Assembly (NCBI RefSeq): GCF_015352985.1 | Contig: NZ_JACYXF010000004.1 | Coordinates: forward strand, 186,001-250,000 | Length of the DNA stretch: 64,000 bases | From: Noviherbaspirillum malthae | GTDB taxonomy: Bacteria; Pseudomonadota; Gammaproteobacteria; Burkholderiales; Burkholderiaceae_D | Direction: 5' to 3' | Shown here: piece by piece, positions 45,806 to 55,412 of the stretch | How the letters are laid out: the number at the start of each line of letters is the position of its first letter | How positions within the stretch are numbered: the stretch's first letter is position 1 | The notes under the pieces: generated by a model | What the model saw: the letters and a program-made list of their open reading frames with translations, nothing else | Databases searched by the model: none | Told to the model about the DNA's origin: nothing | Translations under genes and position numbers: made by a program

Positions 45806-47296
45806 TCACGAAGCCGGGCAAGGATTCGACGCCTTCAGCGCTTCGCGCGATCTTGCAATCGCCGATGTCGCCGGTTCGTCCACGGTCAGGCTGTTGTCGG
45901 TGAAGCGGCAGCCATAGCTCGGGCTGGCGACCGTTGCAGGCGTCAGCACATCGTCGCCTTCCGGCTTCACGCCGTTCTGTTCCCAGTTGATCATCGCATC
46001 GAAAGCCGAGGCCTGTTCCTTGACCGTGAAATCGCAGTGGGCGACGCCGCGGATGGCACGCTGCACCAGCCACTTCGACGTGCCCAGCGCATCGGCGCGG
46101 CGCTTGTAGATCTGCTCCATGCTGAACGGAACATACATGTCGCCGAGCGTGTGGATCGACACCACCGGAATGCCGATGCGCGCGTTCGTCTTCGGCACCC
46201 AGCGCACGCCGTCGGTGCGCAGGCGGTTCGCGTCCGGCGTCGCTTGCACGCGGAAGATCGATGCATTGAATGCCTTTTCCTCGGCCGACTGCGCAGCGTC
46301 GTTGTCGAACTGGTAGACGAAGTTCTTGGTGCTGACCACGTCTTCATTGAGGATGCCGAGCATCTTGCCGTCGCGGCCGAACGTACCCCAAGCAGTGGCG
46401 GTGTACGGTCCGGCGAAACCGATGTCGAACATCGGGCGCTCGCCGCCGGTCAGGTTCTTCACCATCTGCTTGAGCTTGTCGCCTTGCGCGGTCGTCACGC
46501 CGTTGGCAGTCGCGCTCGGGAAAACGCTGAAGAAGGTGGAACGCACCGCGGGCTCGATCTCCGCCCAGTTGGCAGTGGGCCACGTCGTTGCCGGCAAGCC
46601 GGCAAGCTGCATGGCGCCGGCCTGGTAAGCAGCGAAGAAGTCGTACAGCTCGGTATCGCCCAGCACGCCGCACATCGGCACCGCGCCTGCATAGCGCACC
46701 TTGTTGTTGGCGGTCTGCATCGCTTCTTCATCGATCGCCGCCGCCGTGACGTGGCCGCCCATCGAGACGCCGATGATATAGGTCTTGCTCGGAGCCGGCA
46801 GCGTGCGGCCTTTTTCCGCAGCTATCTTGTTGAAGGCGAGCGCCAGCGCATTGGTGTCTTCCACTCCGGCGCGGACATCGTAGTAGTTTCGGCTGTAGCT
46901 CGAGGCCGCCCAGGCATAGCCCTGTTCGATCAGGTGGCGGCGGATGCCGGGGTTGCTGACCGTCAGCGCCGCTCCGGTGCCTGCATAGCCGTGCGCATAC
47001 ATGACCAGCTTGCCGTTCCAGTTCTTCGGCACTTCGATGCGGTAGCCCGAACCCTGATGGACGCCCCACCAGCGGTCGGCGTCCGGTGCGCCGGCCAGCG
47101 CCTCGAAGGGCAGGCTGGCTTCGGTGACGGAAAAGGTGCGGCTGTCCTGAGGACGCTTCGCTTCAGCCGGCGGCGTGGCCGGCGCGGGATTGGTCGTGCC
47201 GGAGCTGGCCACAAGTTCATTTCCGCCGCCGCCGCAACCGGCGAGGACCGCACTTACCACCGCGAGCCGAAGCGCGGAAGCCATTTTCGATGTCAT
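45806..47296 (-). CDS. Alpha/beta-hydrolase lipoprotein
   Basis: A 496-residue lipoprotein with lipobox VLAGC (Cys about 21) followed by GGGG. The hydrolase fold shows the oxyanion loop YAHGYAGTG, the nucleophile elbow G-V-S178-M-G in YIIGVSMGGHVTAAA, and late acid and base candidates in IHTLGDMYVPFSM and RGVAHCDF. The substrate is unknown; the architecture resembles secreted esterases and hydroxyalkanoate-oligomer hydrolases. GGAGACA precedes the ATG. It is divergent from a Bug binding protein over a 548-base gap that contains two copies of a palindromic operator-like site, so the two may be co-regulated. Confidence 0.83.
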   Translation of the reverse strand: MTSKMASALRLAVVSAVLAGCGGGGNELVASSGTTNPAPATPPAEAKRPQDSRTFSVTEASLPFEALAGAPDADRWWGVHQGSGYRIEVPKNWNGKLVMYAHGYAGTGAALTVSNPGIRRHLIEQGYAWAASSYSRNYYDVRAGVEDTNALALAFNKIAAEKGRTLPAPSKTYIIGVSMGGHVTAAAIDEEAMQTANNKVRYAGAVPMCGVLGDTELYDFFAAYQAGAMQLAGLPATTWPTANWAEIEPAVRSTFFSVFPSATANGVTTAQGDKLKQMVKNLTGGERPMFDIGFAGPYTATAWGTFGRDGKMLGILNEDVVSTKNFVYQFDNDAAQSAEEKAFNASIFRVQATPDANRLRTDGVRWVPKTNARIGIPVVSIHTLGDMYVPFSMEQIYKRRADALGTSKWLVQRAIRGVAHCDFTVKEQASAFDAMINWEQNGVKPEGDDVLTPATVASPSYGCRFTDNSLTVDEPATSAIARSREALKASNPCPAS

Positions 47297-47328
47297 TGAT
47301 TGTCTCCGTTAAATTATCATTAGTTGTA

Positions 47329-47494
47329 CTGCATTGCAGAACACGGTTTTACCGTGGTACTGCTGCGTACAAGTTTATAAGGAAAAATTATTTGGCGTCC
47401 ATTACATTTTTTCTTCTAGAAATTTGCTGCCTAAAGACTGTAAGAGCCGAGCAACAAAAAAGTGAGCATGGTCACATATTCTGCATTGCAGAAA
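47329..47494. promoter_or_regulatory. Two copies of an operator-like palindrome in a divergent promoter region
   Basis: CTGCATTGCAGAA occurs at 47329-47341 and 47481-47493. The second copy is a perfect 7-1-7 palindrome, TTCTGCA-T-TGCAGAA; the first matches six of seven positions on the left arm. Both lie close to the hydrolase start in an AT-rich stretch of the 548-base divergent gap 47297-47844. No gene in that gap is convincing. The binding protein is unknown. Confidence 0.6.
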
Positions 47495-47844
47495 TATGTT
47501 CTGATATTTTGCACATATTCCGGAAGACTCCTTATAATCGCCAACACAAACTGCACGATCGTTCGCATTACCGGCCAGTCAGGCTTGGCGCTGCCATGAT
47601 CGGTTCACAAGCAGACATTTCGGGAATAGTTGGGAGACAAGATGCACACGACAACGATGCGGTCCGGCGCCTCTGCTGCAAAGACGGCCAGGAGCAGTAT
47701 TGCGAGCGTGCCGGGACGCCATGGCGTCGACTTGTTCGAATCCTGATCAACCCGAAGGGCCTGCAACAGACATTCCTCTGCCGGTCTGCCAACCGGTGAA
47801 TACCAGGATCTTTCATCCACGCCACAACAGCAAAGGAATCAACC

Positions 47845-48831
47845 ATGTCGTTTCCACATCGTCCGCGCCGCAATTTCATCAAGGGCTCGCTGGCGCTCGG
47901 CGCCACGATCGCATTTCCGGCCCTGGCTCAGGCCCAGGAAAAGTATCCGTCCCGTCCTATTCGCCTTCTCTGTCCATGGCCGGCCGGCGGCTCCACCGAC
48001 GTGGTCATGCGCGCAATCGGCGACAGCTTCTCCAAGCAGATCGGCGGCACGGTCATCATTGAGAACAAGCCGGGCGCCGGCGGCATCCTCGGCGCAGGCG
48101 AGCTGGCCCGTGCCCAGCCCGACGGCTATACCCTGTCGCAGCTGCCGCTGGGCATCTTCCGCCTGCCGCACATGCAGAAAGTGTCCTTCGATCCGATGAA
48201 GGACCTGACCTACATCGCCTGCATGACCGGTTATACCTTCGGCATGGTGGTTCGCTCGGATTCGCCGATCAAGTCGGTGAAAGAGCTCGTCGACTATGCG
48301 AAGGCAAATCCTGACGGTTTCACCTACGGCTCGACCGGCACCGGCACCACGCCGCACCTGGTAGTCGAACAGTTCGCCCGCCGTGCCGGCATCAAGCTGC
48401 TGCACGTGCCGTTCAAGGGCAATGCCGACGGCATGCAGGCCCTGCTCGGCGGCCATGTGATGGGCCACAGCGACGCCACCGGCTGGGCTTCGGCCGTCGA
48501 AGCCGGCCGTGCCCGCCTGCTGGCGACCTACGGCAGCAAGCGCACCAAGCGCTGGCCGAACGTGCCGACCCTGCTGGAACTCGGCTACCAGACCGTGTCC
48601 GATTCGCCGTTCGGCATCGGCGGACCGAAGGGCATGGACCCGGCCCTGGTCAGGCGGCTCCAAGATGCATTCAAGAAAACGCTCGAAGATCCGACCGTCA
48701 TTGCGGTGCTGGACAAATTCGACCAGCCGATCATCTACAAGGACAGCGCCGCCTATACCAAATTCGCGCACGACACCTTCAAGGAAGAGAAGGAAACCGT
48801 CGAGAGCCTGGGGCTGGCAAAGGCCAGCTGA
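47845..48831 (+). CDS. Bug-family tripartite tricarboxylate transporter substrate-binding protein
   Basis: A 328-residue binding protein. Its signal carries a twin-arginine motif (RRNFIKGSLALGATIAF), unusual among Bug proteins, which mostly use Sec; it may therefore be exported folded. Family hallmarks are YPSRPIRLLCPWPAGGSTDV, IIENKPGAGGILGAGE, QPDGYTL, HVPFKGNADGMQALLGG and GIGGPKGMDPALVRRL. There are no membrane subunits nearby. It is divergent from the lipoprotein hydrolase, which might release its ligand, and is followed by an intrinsic terminator. Confidence 0.92.
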   Translation: MSFPHRPRRNFIKGSLALGATIAFPALAQAQEKYPSRPIRLLCPWPAGGSTDVVMRAIGDSFSKQIGGTVIIENKPGAGGILGAGELARAQPDGYTLSQLPLGIFRLPHMQKVSFDPMKDLTYIACMTGYTFGMVVRSDSPIKSVKELVDYAKANPDGFTYGSTGTGTTPHLVVEQFARRAGIKLLHVPFKGNADGMQALLGGHVMGHSDATGWASAVEAGRARLLATYGSKRTKRWPNVPTLLELGYQTVSDSPFGIGGPKGMDPALVRRLQDAFKKTLEDPTVIAVLDKFDQPIIYKDSAAYTKFAHDTFKEEKETVESLGLAKAS

Positions 48832-48872
48832 TATATTCAAGCCGTAATCCGGCGCATCAGGCAGCAAACTGA

Positions 48873-48904
48873 AAAAGGGCAGGCTTCCCAAGCTTGCCCT
48901 TTTT
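48873..48904 (+). terminator. Rho-independent terminator of the Bug gene
   Basis: AAAAGGGCAGGCTT pairs with AAGCTTGCCCTTTT (14 pairs with one G-T) around the loop CCC, ending in TTTTT, 41 bases after the stop. Confidence 0.85.
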
Positions 48905-49150
48905 GCATTCCATGGACTGCCGATGCGTAAAATTACTGGCTTGCCCCGCCGTACGGGAACGCCTTCTTTTTACTCGGGTCCACTTGAAAGCGCAGCGTCC
49001 GGCCTCACTTAATGCTTCGAGATTATCGAAGCTAACCAACCATAAACCTCGGTTTTTATCCTAGGCAGCCTGAGTTATCCTGCGTCGTGTAGTCATTTAC
49101 AACGGTCCGTCCTTTTTCACAGCCGGCGGCCGTTTACCCGAGGAGGTGTT

Positions 49151-51031
49151 GTGAACAAGAAATACCCGCAAGCCGCTATCTGGGCTGCCATCATGTTTTT
49201 CATTTTCTTCATCTTCGGGCAATCGCTCGGCGGCGGCAGCGGTGCTTCATCCTCCGCCAAAGCGATCGCGTATTCGGAATTGATCACCGAGATCAAGGCC
49301 GGAAACATCAAGGAGGCAACGATCGAAGGAGAACGCATCACCGCGGTGACCAGCGGCGGTACCGTCCTCAGCTCCACCACCACGCTGCTTGACCGCGGCC
49401 TGATCAGCGATCTCATCAACAACAACGTCCGCTTCGACGTCAAGAATCCCGAAGGCCCGTCTTTCCTGTCGCAGCTGTTCATTTCCTGGTTCCCGATGCT
49501 GCTTCTCATCGGCGTCTGGGTCTTCTTCATGACCAAGTCGCAGGGCAAGGGAGGCATGGGCGGCGTGCTGTCGATCGGCAAGTCGAAGGCGCGCATGCTC
49601 GACGAAAAGAGCAACCGCATCACTTTCGCCGACGTCGCAGGCTGCGATGAAGCCAAGGAGGAAGTCGGCGAAATCGTGGACTTCCTGCGCGATCCGCGCA
49701 AGTTCCAGCAACTGGGCGGCCGCGTGCCGCACGGCGTGCTGATGGTCGGTCCGCCCGGCACCGGCAAGACCCTGCTGGCGCGTGCGATCGCCGGCGAGGC
49801 CCGCGTGCCCTTCTTCACCATTTCCGGCTCGGACTTCGTTGAAATGTTCGTCGGTGTCGGCGCATCCCGCGTGCGCGACATGTTCCGCATGGCCAAGGAG
49901 CACGCGCCCTGCATCATCTTCATCGACGAGATCGACGCGGTCGGCCGCCAGCGCGGAAGCGGCATGGGCGGCGGCAACGACGAACGTGAACAGACACTCA
50001 ACCAGATGCTGGTGGAGATGGACGGCTTCGAAGGCAATTCCGGGGTCATCGTGATCGCCGCCACCAACCGCGCCGACGTGCTGGACAAGGCGCTGCTGCG
50101 TCCCGGCCGTTTCGACCGCCAGGTGATGGTCGGCCTGCCCGACATCCGCGGCCGCGAACAGATCCTGAACGTGCATCTGCGCAAGGTGCCGATCGCACGC
50201 GACGTCGAGCCGCATGTCTTGGCACGCGGAACGCCCGGCTTCTCCGGCGCCGAACTGGCCAACCTGGTGAATGAAGCCGCCCTGTTTGCTGCACGCCGCA
50301 ACAAGCAGATCGTCGACATGCGCGACTTCGAAGACGCCAAGGACAAGATCATCATGGGTCCGGAGCGCAAGTCCGCAGTCATGCGCGAAGAAGAACGCCG
50401 CAACACCGCGTACCACGAGTCCGGCCATGCGGTGGTGGCGTCCCTGCTGCCCAAGGCCGATCCGGTGCACAAGGTCACCATCATGCCGCGCGGCTTTGCG
50501 CTCGGCCTGACCTGGCAGCTGCCCGAGCATGACCGCGTGAACATGTACAAGGACAAGATGCTGGAAGACATTTCCATCTTGTTCGGAGGCCGAATTGCGG
50601 AAGAACTGTTCATGAATCAGCAGTCGACCGGCGCATCGAATGACTTCGAACGTGCGACCAAGCTGGCGCGTGCGATGGTGACCCGCTACGGCATGTCCGA
50701 AACCTTGGGCACCATGGTGTATGTGGACGACGACCAGCAATCGCCTTTCGGGCCGTCTCCGTCGGTATCGGAAGAGACGCAGCAGAAGGTCGATGCGGAA
50801 ATCCGCGATATCATCGACCGCCAGTATGCATTGGCGCGCCGCCTGCTCGAGGAAAACCGCGACAAGGTTGAAGCCATGACCAAGGCACTGCTCGACTGGG
50901 AAAGCATCGATGCCGACCAGATCAAGGACATCATGTCCGGCAATGAACCGCGTCCGCCGAAATATGACGTCCCCAAGAAGACGAACCAGCCTTCGGATCC
51001 TGCCTCTCCCAATGTCGTTGCTCCGGCATAA
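49151..51031 (+). CDS. ftsH: ATP-dependent zinc metalloprotease FtsH
   Basis: A 626-residue membrane AAA+ protease with a GTG start and AGGAGG upstream. The first helix is at 8-25 ([15 protein letters not shown]), followed by a short periplasmic domain and a second helix at about 112-132 ([14 protein letters not shown]). Walker [10 protein letters not shown] lies near 200, Walker [16 protein letters not shown] follows, and the zinc site is H422-E-S-G-H426. FtsH degrades membrane and regulatory proteins. Unlike the usual copy, it is not next to rlmE or folP, so it may be a second FtsH. A weak sigma32-like pair (CTTGAAA at 48983-48989, CCTCACTTA at 49003-49011) lies upstream. Confidence 0.95.
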   Translation: MNKKYPQAAIWAAIMFFIFFIFGQSLGGGSGASSSAKAIAYSELITEIKAGNIKEATIEGERITAVTSGGTVLSSTTTLLDRGLISDLINNNVRFDVKNPEGPSFLSQLFISWFPMLLLIGVWVFFMTKSQGKGGMGGVLSIGKSKARMLDEKSNRITFADVAGCDEAKEEVGEIVDFLRDPRKFQQLGGRVPHGVLMVGPPGTGKTLLARAIAGEARVPFFTISGSDFVEMFVGVGASRVRDMFRMAKEHAPCIIFIDEIDAVGRQRGSGMGGGNDEREQTLNQMLVEMDGFEGNSGVIVIAATNRADVLDKALLRPGRFDRQVMVGLPDIRGREQILNVHLRKVPIARDVEPHVLARGTPGFSGAELANLVNEAALFAARRNKQIVDMRDFEDAKDKIIMGPERKSAVMREEERRNTAYHESGHAVVASLLPKADPVHKVTIMPRGFALGLTWQLPEHDRVNMYKDKMLEDISILFGGRIAEELFMNQQSTGASNDFERATKLARAMVTRYGMSETLGTMVYVDDDQQSPFGPSPSVSEETQQKVDAEIRDIIDRQYALARRLLEENRDKVEAMTKALLDWESIDADQIKDIMSGNEPRPPKYDVPKKTNQPSDPASPNVVAPA

Positions 51032-51044
51032 CAGATGACTCCTC

Positions 51045-51066
51045 CCGCCCGGGCTTGCCCGGGCGG
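51045..51066 (+). terminator. Terminator after ftsH
   Basis: CCGCCCGGG and CCCGGGCGG form a perfect 9-base stem around CTTG, followed by CTTCTTT, 14 bases after the stop. The remaining gap to 51387 (321 bases) shows nothing else I can support. Confidence 0.7.
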
Positions 51067-51387
51067 CTTCTTTCCGGCATTCCTGATTCCGCCGGATTCG
51101 CTTCCCTCCTCTCTGTTTCCTTCCGCACTTTTTGCACGCACTGCAAACATTGGGCTGCTTCGCCGTGCCCGTTGTCGGCGTGGCGACTGCAGAAAAATGA
51201 TGCATTGCCGAAAGATGATTGATCTACTTAAAGGCGCGCTTTCGGCTGCGGCTATTCGTTCGAGTTTGCCGATTAAACTTGGCAAGTTTGTCCGGCTTTT
51301 CGCTTCACTCACCGTATAGCAAACGGAAACCGCCCATTGGTTTCCTGTGCCCCCGACGAATAACAATCAACCATTGAGGATTCAGGC

Positions 51388-52290
51388 ATGACGATCCGCA
51401 AGACGCTTTTACCCGCGCTCGGCGCCATTGCCGCATCGCTGCTTGTCGCAGCCTGCGGCACGTCAAACACGCCGGCCGTATCGGCTCCGGCAACCCCGAT
51501 CATCATCTCGACCACCGCACCGGCTCCGACGCAGGTCGCAGCGGACAAGGTCATGGTGCAATGGCTGGGACAGGCGGCAACGAAGATCACTACACCTGGC
51601 GGCAAGGTGATCGTCATCGACCCGTGGCTCACCACCAACCCGAAAACACCGGAGGGTTTCAAGCGGCTGGAAGCGCTGGGCAAGGTCGACCTTATCCTGG
51701 TGACGCATGCGCACACGGACCATTTCGCCGATGCACCCGCGCTGGCGCAGCTCAACAATGCGCCGGTCTACGGCCCGGCCGGATTGAACCAGTCCATGGT
51801 TCACCTCGGCATGCTGCCGGCCAATCTGTCGCCGCGCTTCAACAAGGGCGGCACCATTACGCCGATCGGCCCCAATATCAAGATCACCGCCACGCATGCG
51901 CAGCACAGTTCGGAACTGGTCTGGCGCAACCCGGCCACCGGCAAGGAGGAAACCCATGTCGGCGGCGAAGCGATGGGCTTCATCATCGAGCTTGAGAACG
52001 GATTCAAGATTTACCATATGGGCGATACCGGCCTCTTCGGCGACATGCGGCTGATCGGCGATTACTACCAGCCCGACCTGGTGCTGATACCGATCGGCGG
52101 CCATTTCGTGATGGATCCGAAGGATGCCGCGACAGCCACGGTCCACATGCTCAAGCCGAAATACGCGATCCCCATCCACTACGGCACCTCGCCCCAGTTG
52201 AAGGGTACGCCGGCCGAATACATCAGCGCCATCGGCAATGCGCCGGTGCGCGTCGTGACGATGAATCCGGGTGAAGCTTACCAGTTCTGA
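51388..52290 (+). CDS. Metallo-beta-lactamase-fold lipoprotein hydrolase (UPF0173/UlaG-like)
   Basis: A 300-residue lipoprotein with lipobox LVAAC (about residue 22) and a Thr/Pro/Ala linker. The metal site H107-A-H-T-D111-H112 is intact, followed by THAQHSSELV, YHMGDTGLFGDM and IPIHYGTSP, all typical of the UPF0173 metal-dependent hydrolase family. Natural substrates are mostly unknown, and export as a lipoprotein is unusual because most relatives are cytosolic. ATTGAGGATTCAGGC precedes the ATG. It is likely monocistronic. Confidence 0.88.
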   Translation: MTIRKTLLPALGAIAASLLVAACGTSNTPAVSAPATPIIISTTAPAPTQVAADKVMVQWLGQAATKITTPGGKVIVIDPWLTTNPKTPEGFKRLEALGKVDLILVTHAHTDHFADAPALAQLNNAPVYGPAGLNQSMVHLGMLPANLSPRFNKGGTITPIGPNIKITATHAQHSSELVWRNPATGKEETHVGGEAMGFIIELENGFKIYHMGDTGLFGDMRLIGDYYQPDLVLIPIGGHFVMDPKDAATATVHMLKPKYAIPIHYGTSPQLKGTPAEYISAIGNAPVRVVTMNPGEAYQF

Positions 52291-52490
52291 ACTTTTACCT
52301 CAGCACCGTCCGCGTCCGCCACATGGCGGCGCGACGGGCCAATCAAACTGCCGCGCAAACGCGGCATCTCCGAATGCCATCCAGCAAAGGAAGGCAGCGC
52401 TGCCGGAAACCGGAGCGCAGGCCGGTCTGCGGCATGTCGTGCCCATACTCGTACCGGCCGGATTTGCACCATGAATGACAAAGGGAGTTT

Positions 52491-54086
52491 ATGCATAGAC
52501 GTGATTTTCTGAGAGGAGCGGTGGCCCTGGCGGCGGCCGGCTTTCATTCATCCCCCCTCTTCGCAGCGGCGTCGGCACCGCGTCCGCTCAAATACGTCGG
52601 CCAGCCGCAAGCCTTCGACTACGCATGGCTCAAGGGCCATGCGCGGCAGCTCGCGGCCGAAGCCTACAAACCGCCTGCCGAGAAGCTTCCGCCGGAAGTG
52701 GAAAAGCTCGACTGGGACCAGTACCAGGCAATCCAGTACCGCGCAGATCACGCCTTGTGGGCCAGCGAGCCGTCGCTGTTCCAGGCCAAGTTCTTTCACC
52801 TCGGCCTGTTCTTCAAGACGCCGGTGCATATCCATGAACTGGCCAATGGCCAGGCAAGGGAGATCGCCTACGATCCGGCCATGTTCGATTACGGCAAGAG
52901 CGGCCTGCATCCGCGCAAGCTGCCGAAGGACCTCGGCTTCGCCGGCTTCCGGCTCAACTTCCATACCGACCTCACACGCGACGTCACCGCCTTTCTCGGC
53001 GCCAGTTACTTCCGCGCGGTTGGATCGGACTGGCAGTACGGCCTGTCGGCGCGCGGTCTCGCCATCGACTGCGGCATGGACCGCCCCGAGGAATTCCCGA
53101 TGTTTACCAAGTTCTGGCTGGAGCGGCCGGAGAAGAATTCGACACGGCTGGTGGTTTATGCGCTGCTCGATTCGCCCAGCATTGCAGGCGCCTATCGCTT
53201 CGAGATGGAACCGGGCGCCAACTTCGTGATGGATGTCGATGTCGCTCTCTATCCGCGCAAGACCATCGAACGGCTCGGCATCGCGCCGCTGACCAGCATG
53301 TTCCAGTACGGCGAGAACGACCGCCACATCGCAGCGGCCAATGACTGGCGGCCCGAGATCCACGACTCGGACGGCCTGTCCATGTTGCGCGGCAATGGAG
53401 AATGGATATGGCGGCCGCTGACCAATCCCGCGCAGCTGCGCTTCAATGCCTATCAGGACGAAAGTCCGCGCGGCTTCGGCCTGCTGCAGCGTGACCGCAA
53501 TTTCGACCACTATCAGGACGACGGCGTGTTCTACGAGAAGCGCCCCAGTCTCTGGATAGAACCGAAAGCCGGTTGGGGCAAGGGCTCGATCCAGCTGGTC
53601 GAGATCCCGACCGTGGACGAGACCTTCGACAACATCGTCGCCTTCTGGAACCCGGCCGAGAAGCCCCAGCCTGGGAAGGAATACCTGTATGCCTACCGCA
53701 TGCACTGGGGACGCAATATTCCCCTGTCGCCGCTGCTGGCCACGGTGGCGGCGACGCGTACCGGCATCGGCGGCGTGATCGGGCAGAAGCGCAAGTATTT
53801 TTCCTGGCGCTTCGTGATCGATTTCGTCGGCGGCAATCTCAAACTGCTGGGCAAGGATGCGAAGGTGCTGCCGGTCATCAGCGCGTCACGCGGCGAAGTG
53901 GAACTGAGTTCGGCGCGGCCGCTCGACGATATCCAGGGCTACCGGGTGATGTTCGACCTCAAGCCGACCGACGACAGCGTCGCGCCCATCGATTTGCGCG
54001 TCTACATGACCGCCGGCGGCGCACCGCTGTGCGAGACCTGGCTGTATCAGTGGACCCCGCCTGCCGCACAGATGCGCCAGCTTTGA
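52491..54086 (+). CDS. opgD: Periplasmic glucan biosynthesis protein OpgD
   Basis: A 531-residue protein with a twin-arginine signal (MHRRDFLRGAVALAAAGF), the feature that separates OpgD from the Sec-exported OpgG. Family landmarks are YVGQPQAFDYAWLKGHARQLA, LDWDQYQAIQYR, FFHLGLFFKTPVHIHEL, DCGMDRPEEFPMFTKFWLERP, MFQYGENDRHIAAANDWRPEIHDSDGLSM and YLYAYRMHWG. OpgD acts on osmoregulated periplasmic glucan backbones. There is no opgGH pair in the window. GGGAG lies seven bases before the ATG. Confidence 0.93.
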   Translation: MHRRDFLRGAVALAAAGFHSSPLFAAASAPRPLKYVGQPQAFDYAWLKGHARQLAAEAYKPPAEKLPPEVEKLDWDQYQAIQYRADHALWASEPSLFQAKFFHLGLFFKTPVHIHELANGQAREIAYDPAMFDYGKSGLHPRKLPKDLGFAGFRLNFHTDLTRDVTAFLGASYFRAVGSDWQYGLSARGLAIDCGMDRPEEFPMFTKFWLERPEKNSTRLVVYALLDSPSIAGAYRFEMEPGANFVMDVDVALYPRKTIERLGIAPLTSMFQYGENDRHIAAANDWRPEIHDSDGLSMLRGNGEWIWRPLTNPAQLRFNAYQDESPRGFGLLQRDRNFDHYQDDGVFYEKRPSLWIEPKAGWGKGSIQLVEIPTVDETFDNIVAFWNPAEKPQPGKEYLYAYRMHWGRNIPLSPLLATVAATRTGIGGVIGQKRKYFSWRFVIDFVGGNLKLLGKDAKVLPVISASRGEVELSSARPLDDIQGYRVMFDLKPTDDSVAPIDLRVYMTAGGAPLCETWLYQWTPPAAQMRQL

Positions 54087-54089
54087 TCG

Positions 54090-54980
54090 CTACGTCTGCC
54101 GGAACAGCGCAATCGTCTCCAGCAGATTGCGCGTCGCGCCTTCGAGCGAGGCATGGGCGCGATGAGCGACGCCGATGTGGCGCATTAGCTTCGGTGCAAG
54201 CGGGACGATGCGCATGCCCTGCATCCATTCCGCCTTGGCGGCATCTTCGAGCGGCAGGACGGCAGCGCCGTAGCCCGCCGCCACGAGGCTCTTCATCGCC
54301 TCCGTATAGTTGAGTTCGATGCGGGCGCGCGGATTGCAGCCGGCCTGTGCGAACCACTCCATCGTGATGCGATACATCTGGGTGGTCGAATCATTGAAGA
54401 TGAGCGGCTTGCCGGCCAGCCAGTCCGGGGTGATTTCCTGCGGCGACTCCCAGTGCGCGGGCAGGTAGGCAGCCATCGGATCGCTGCGCCAGTGCGAGAC
54501 CACGATATCGCGCATGCCGGGCAGCGGCGTGGCGACCAGGCCGATATCCAGCGTGCCCTGCGCCAGTCGCGCCATGGTTTCGGATGAGCCGAGGATATTG
54601 ACTTCCACGTCGATGTCCGGAAAGGCCTGCTCCATTTCCTTGAGCACCTGTGGCAGCAGATACACGACGACACCGGTCGACGTGCCGAGACGCACGCGGC
54701 CGACCCGCCCTTCGACATGCCTGCGCACGGCATCCACCGTATCGTCGGCCTCGCGCAGCAGGCGCCGCGCGCGTTCTATCAGTACGCCGCCGACTACCGT
54801 CGGCTGGATTCTCCGTCCGCCGCGGATGACAAGCGGCGCGCCGAAACGGCCTTCAAGTTCGCTGATATGCAGACTGACGGTCGGCTGAGCAAGGTGCAGC
54901 GCCGTGGCGGCCGCCGAAAAACTGCCGAGATCGACAATCGTCACTAGCGTGCGTAACTGGTCCAGGTTTAATTCGCGCAT
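54090..54980 (-). CDS. LysR-family transcriptional regulator
   Basis: A 296-residue regulator with helix-turn-helix RELNLDQLRTLVTIVDLGSFSAAATALHLAQPTVSLHISELEGRFG and RIQPTVVGGVLIERAR, and an effector domain from about 90. The frame extends to a TTG at 55001; ATG 54980 fits the family length. It is convergent with opgD (3 bases apart) and divergent from a DUF1127 gene 96 bases away, which it might control. Confidence 0.88.
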   Translation of the reverse strand: MRELNLDQLRTLVTIVDLGSFSAAATALHLAQPTVSLHISELEGRFGAPLVIRGGRRIQPTVVGGVLIERARRLLREADDTVDAVRRHVEGRVGRVRLGTSTGVVVYLLPQVLKEMEQAFPDIDVEVNILGSSETMARLAQGTLDIGLVATPLPGMRDIVVSHWRSDPMAAYLPAHWESPQEITPDWLAGKPLIFNDSTTQMYRITMEWFAQAGCNPRARIELNYTEAMKSLVAAGYGAAVLPLEDAAKAEWMQGMRIVPLAPKLMRHIGVAHRAHASLEGATRNLLETIALFRQT

Positions 54981-55076
54981 CAGAAAAGCTGATAAATTCA
55001 ATCAGAATACTCAACTTTACTAATATAGCATCGTCTCCGATCATGAAACCATCTCACAAGGCACATGGAGGAAGTC

Positions 55077-55346
55077 ATGATCAGTATGCAAGCGGTGTTG
55101 GCCGGACTGCGGGCGATTGCACCGAAGGCTTCGGCACTGCGGACACGGCAGGAAAGGGAATTGCGCAGTATGGGCGACCGTGAACTTAGTGACCTGGGAA
55201 TCGGAGCGAGCGAAATCCCTTACCTGTTCCGCGAAACGAAGTTGGATGTCGCCTGCATTACAGCCACGACCCCGCTTGCGACAAGCGTCGGTCTATCGAA
55301 GGCAGCCACCAATCGAGAGCTTGCACTATGGCAATATTCACCTTAG
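55077..55346 (+). CDS. DUF1127 family small protein
   Basis: An 89-residue protein with the DUF1127 core RQERELRSMGDRELSDLGIGASEIPYL near residues 25-50. Family proteins are short, Arg-rich and frequently stress-responsive; some act as RNA-binding or phosphate/carbon regulators. GGAGG five bases before ATG 55077 makes this start better than ATG 55065, which would place GGAGG inside the coding region. The extended C-terminal tail is not conserved in the family as I know it. Confidence 0.8.
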   Translation: MISMQAVLAGLRAIAPKASALRTRQERELRSMGDRELSDLGIGASEIPYLFRETKLDVACITATTPLATSVGLSKAATNRELALWQYSP

Positions 55347-55412
55347 AATTTCTCCAAGGCAATTAAATGCAGCAGCGGCCGGCTTTTCCCTACTTTCATC
55401 TGGTGATCGAAC

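Noticed and set aside
47290-47799. 169-codon plus-strand ORF in the hydrolase-Bug gap
   Set aside because: It starts opposite the hydrolase start, crosses AT-rich promoter DNA with palindromes, and shows no domain or ribosome site.
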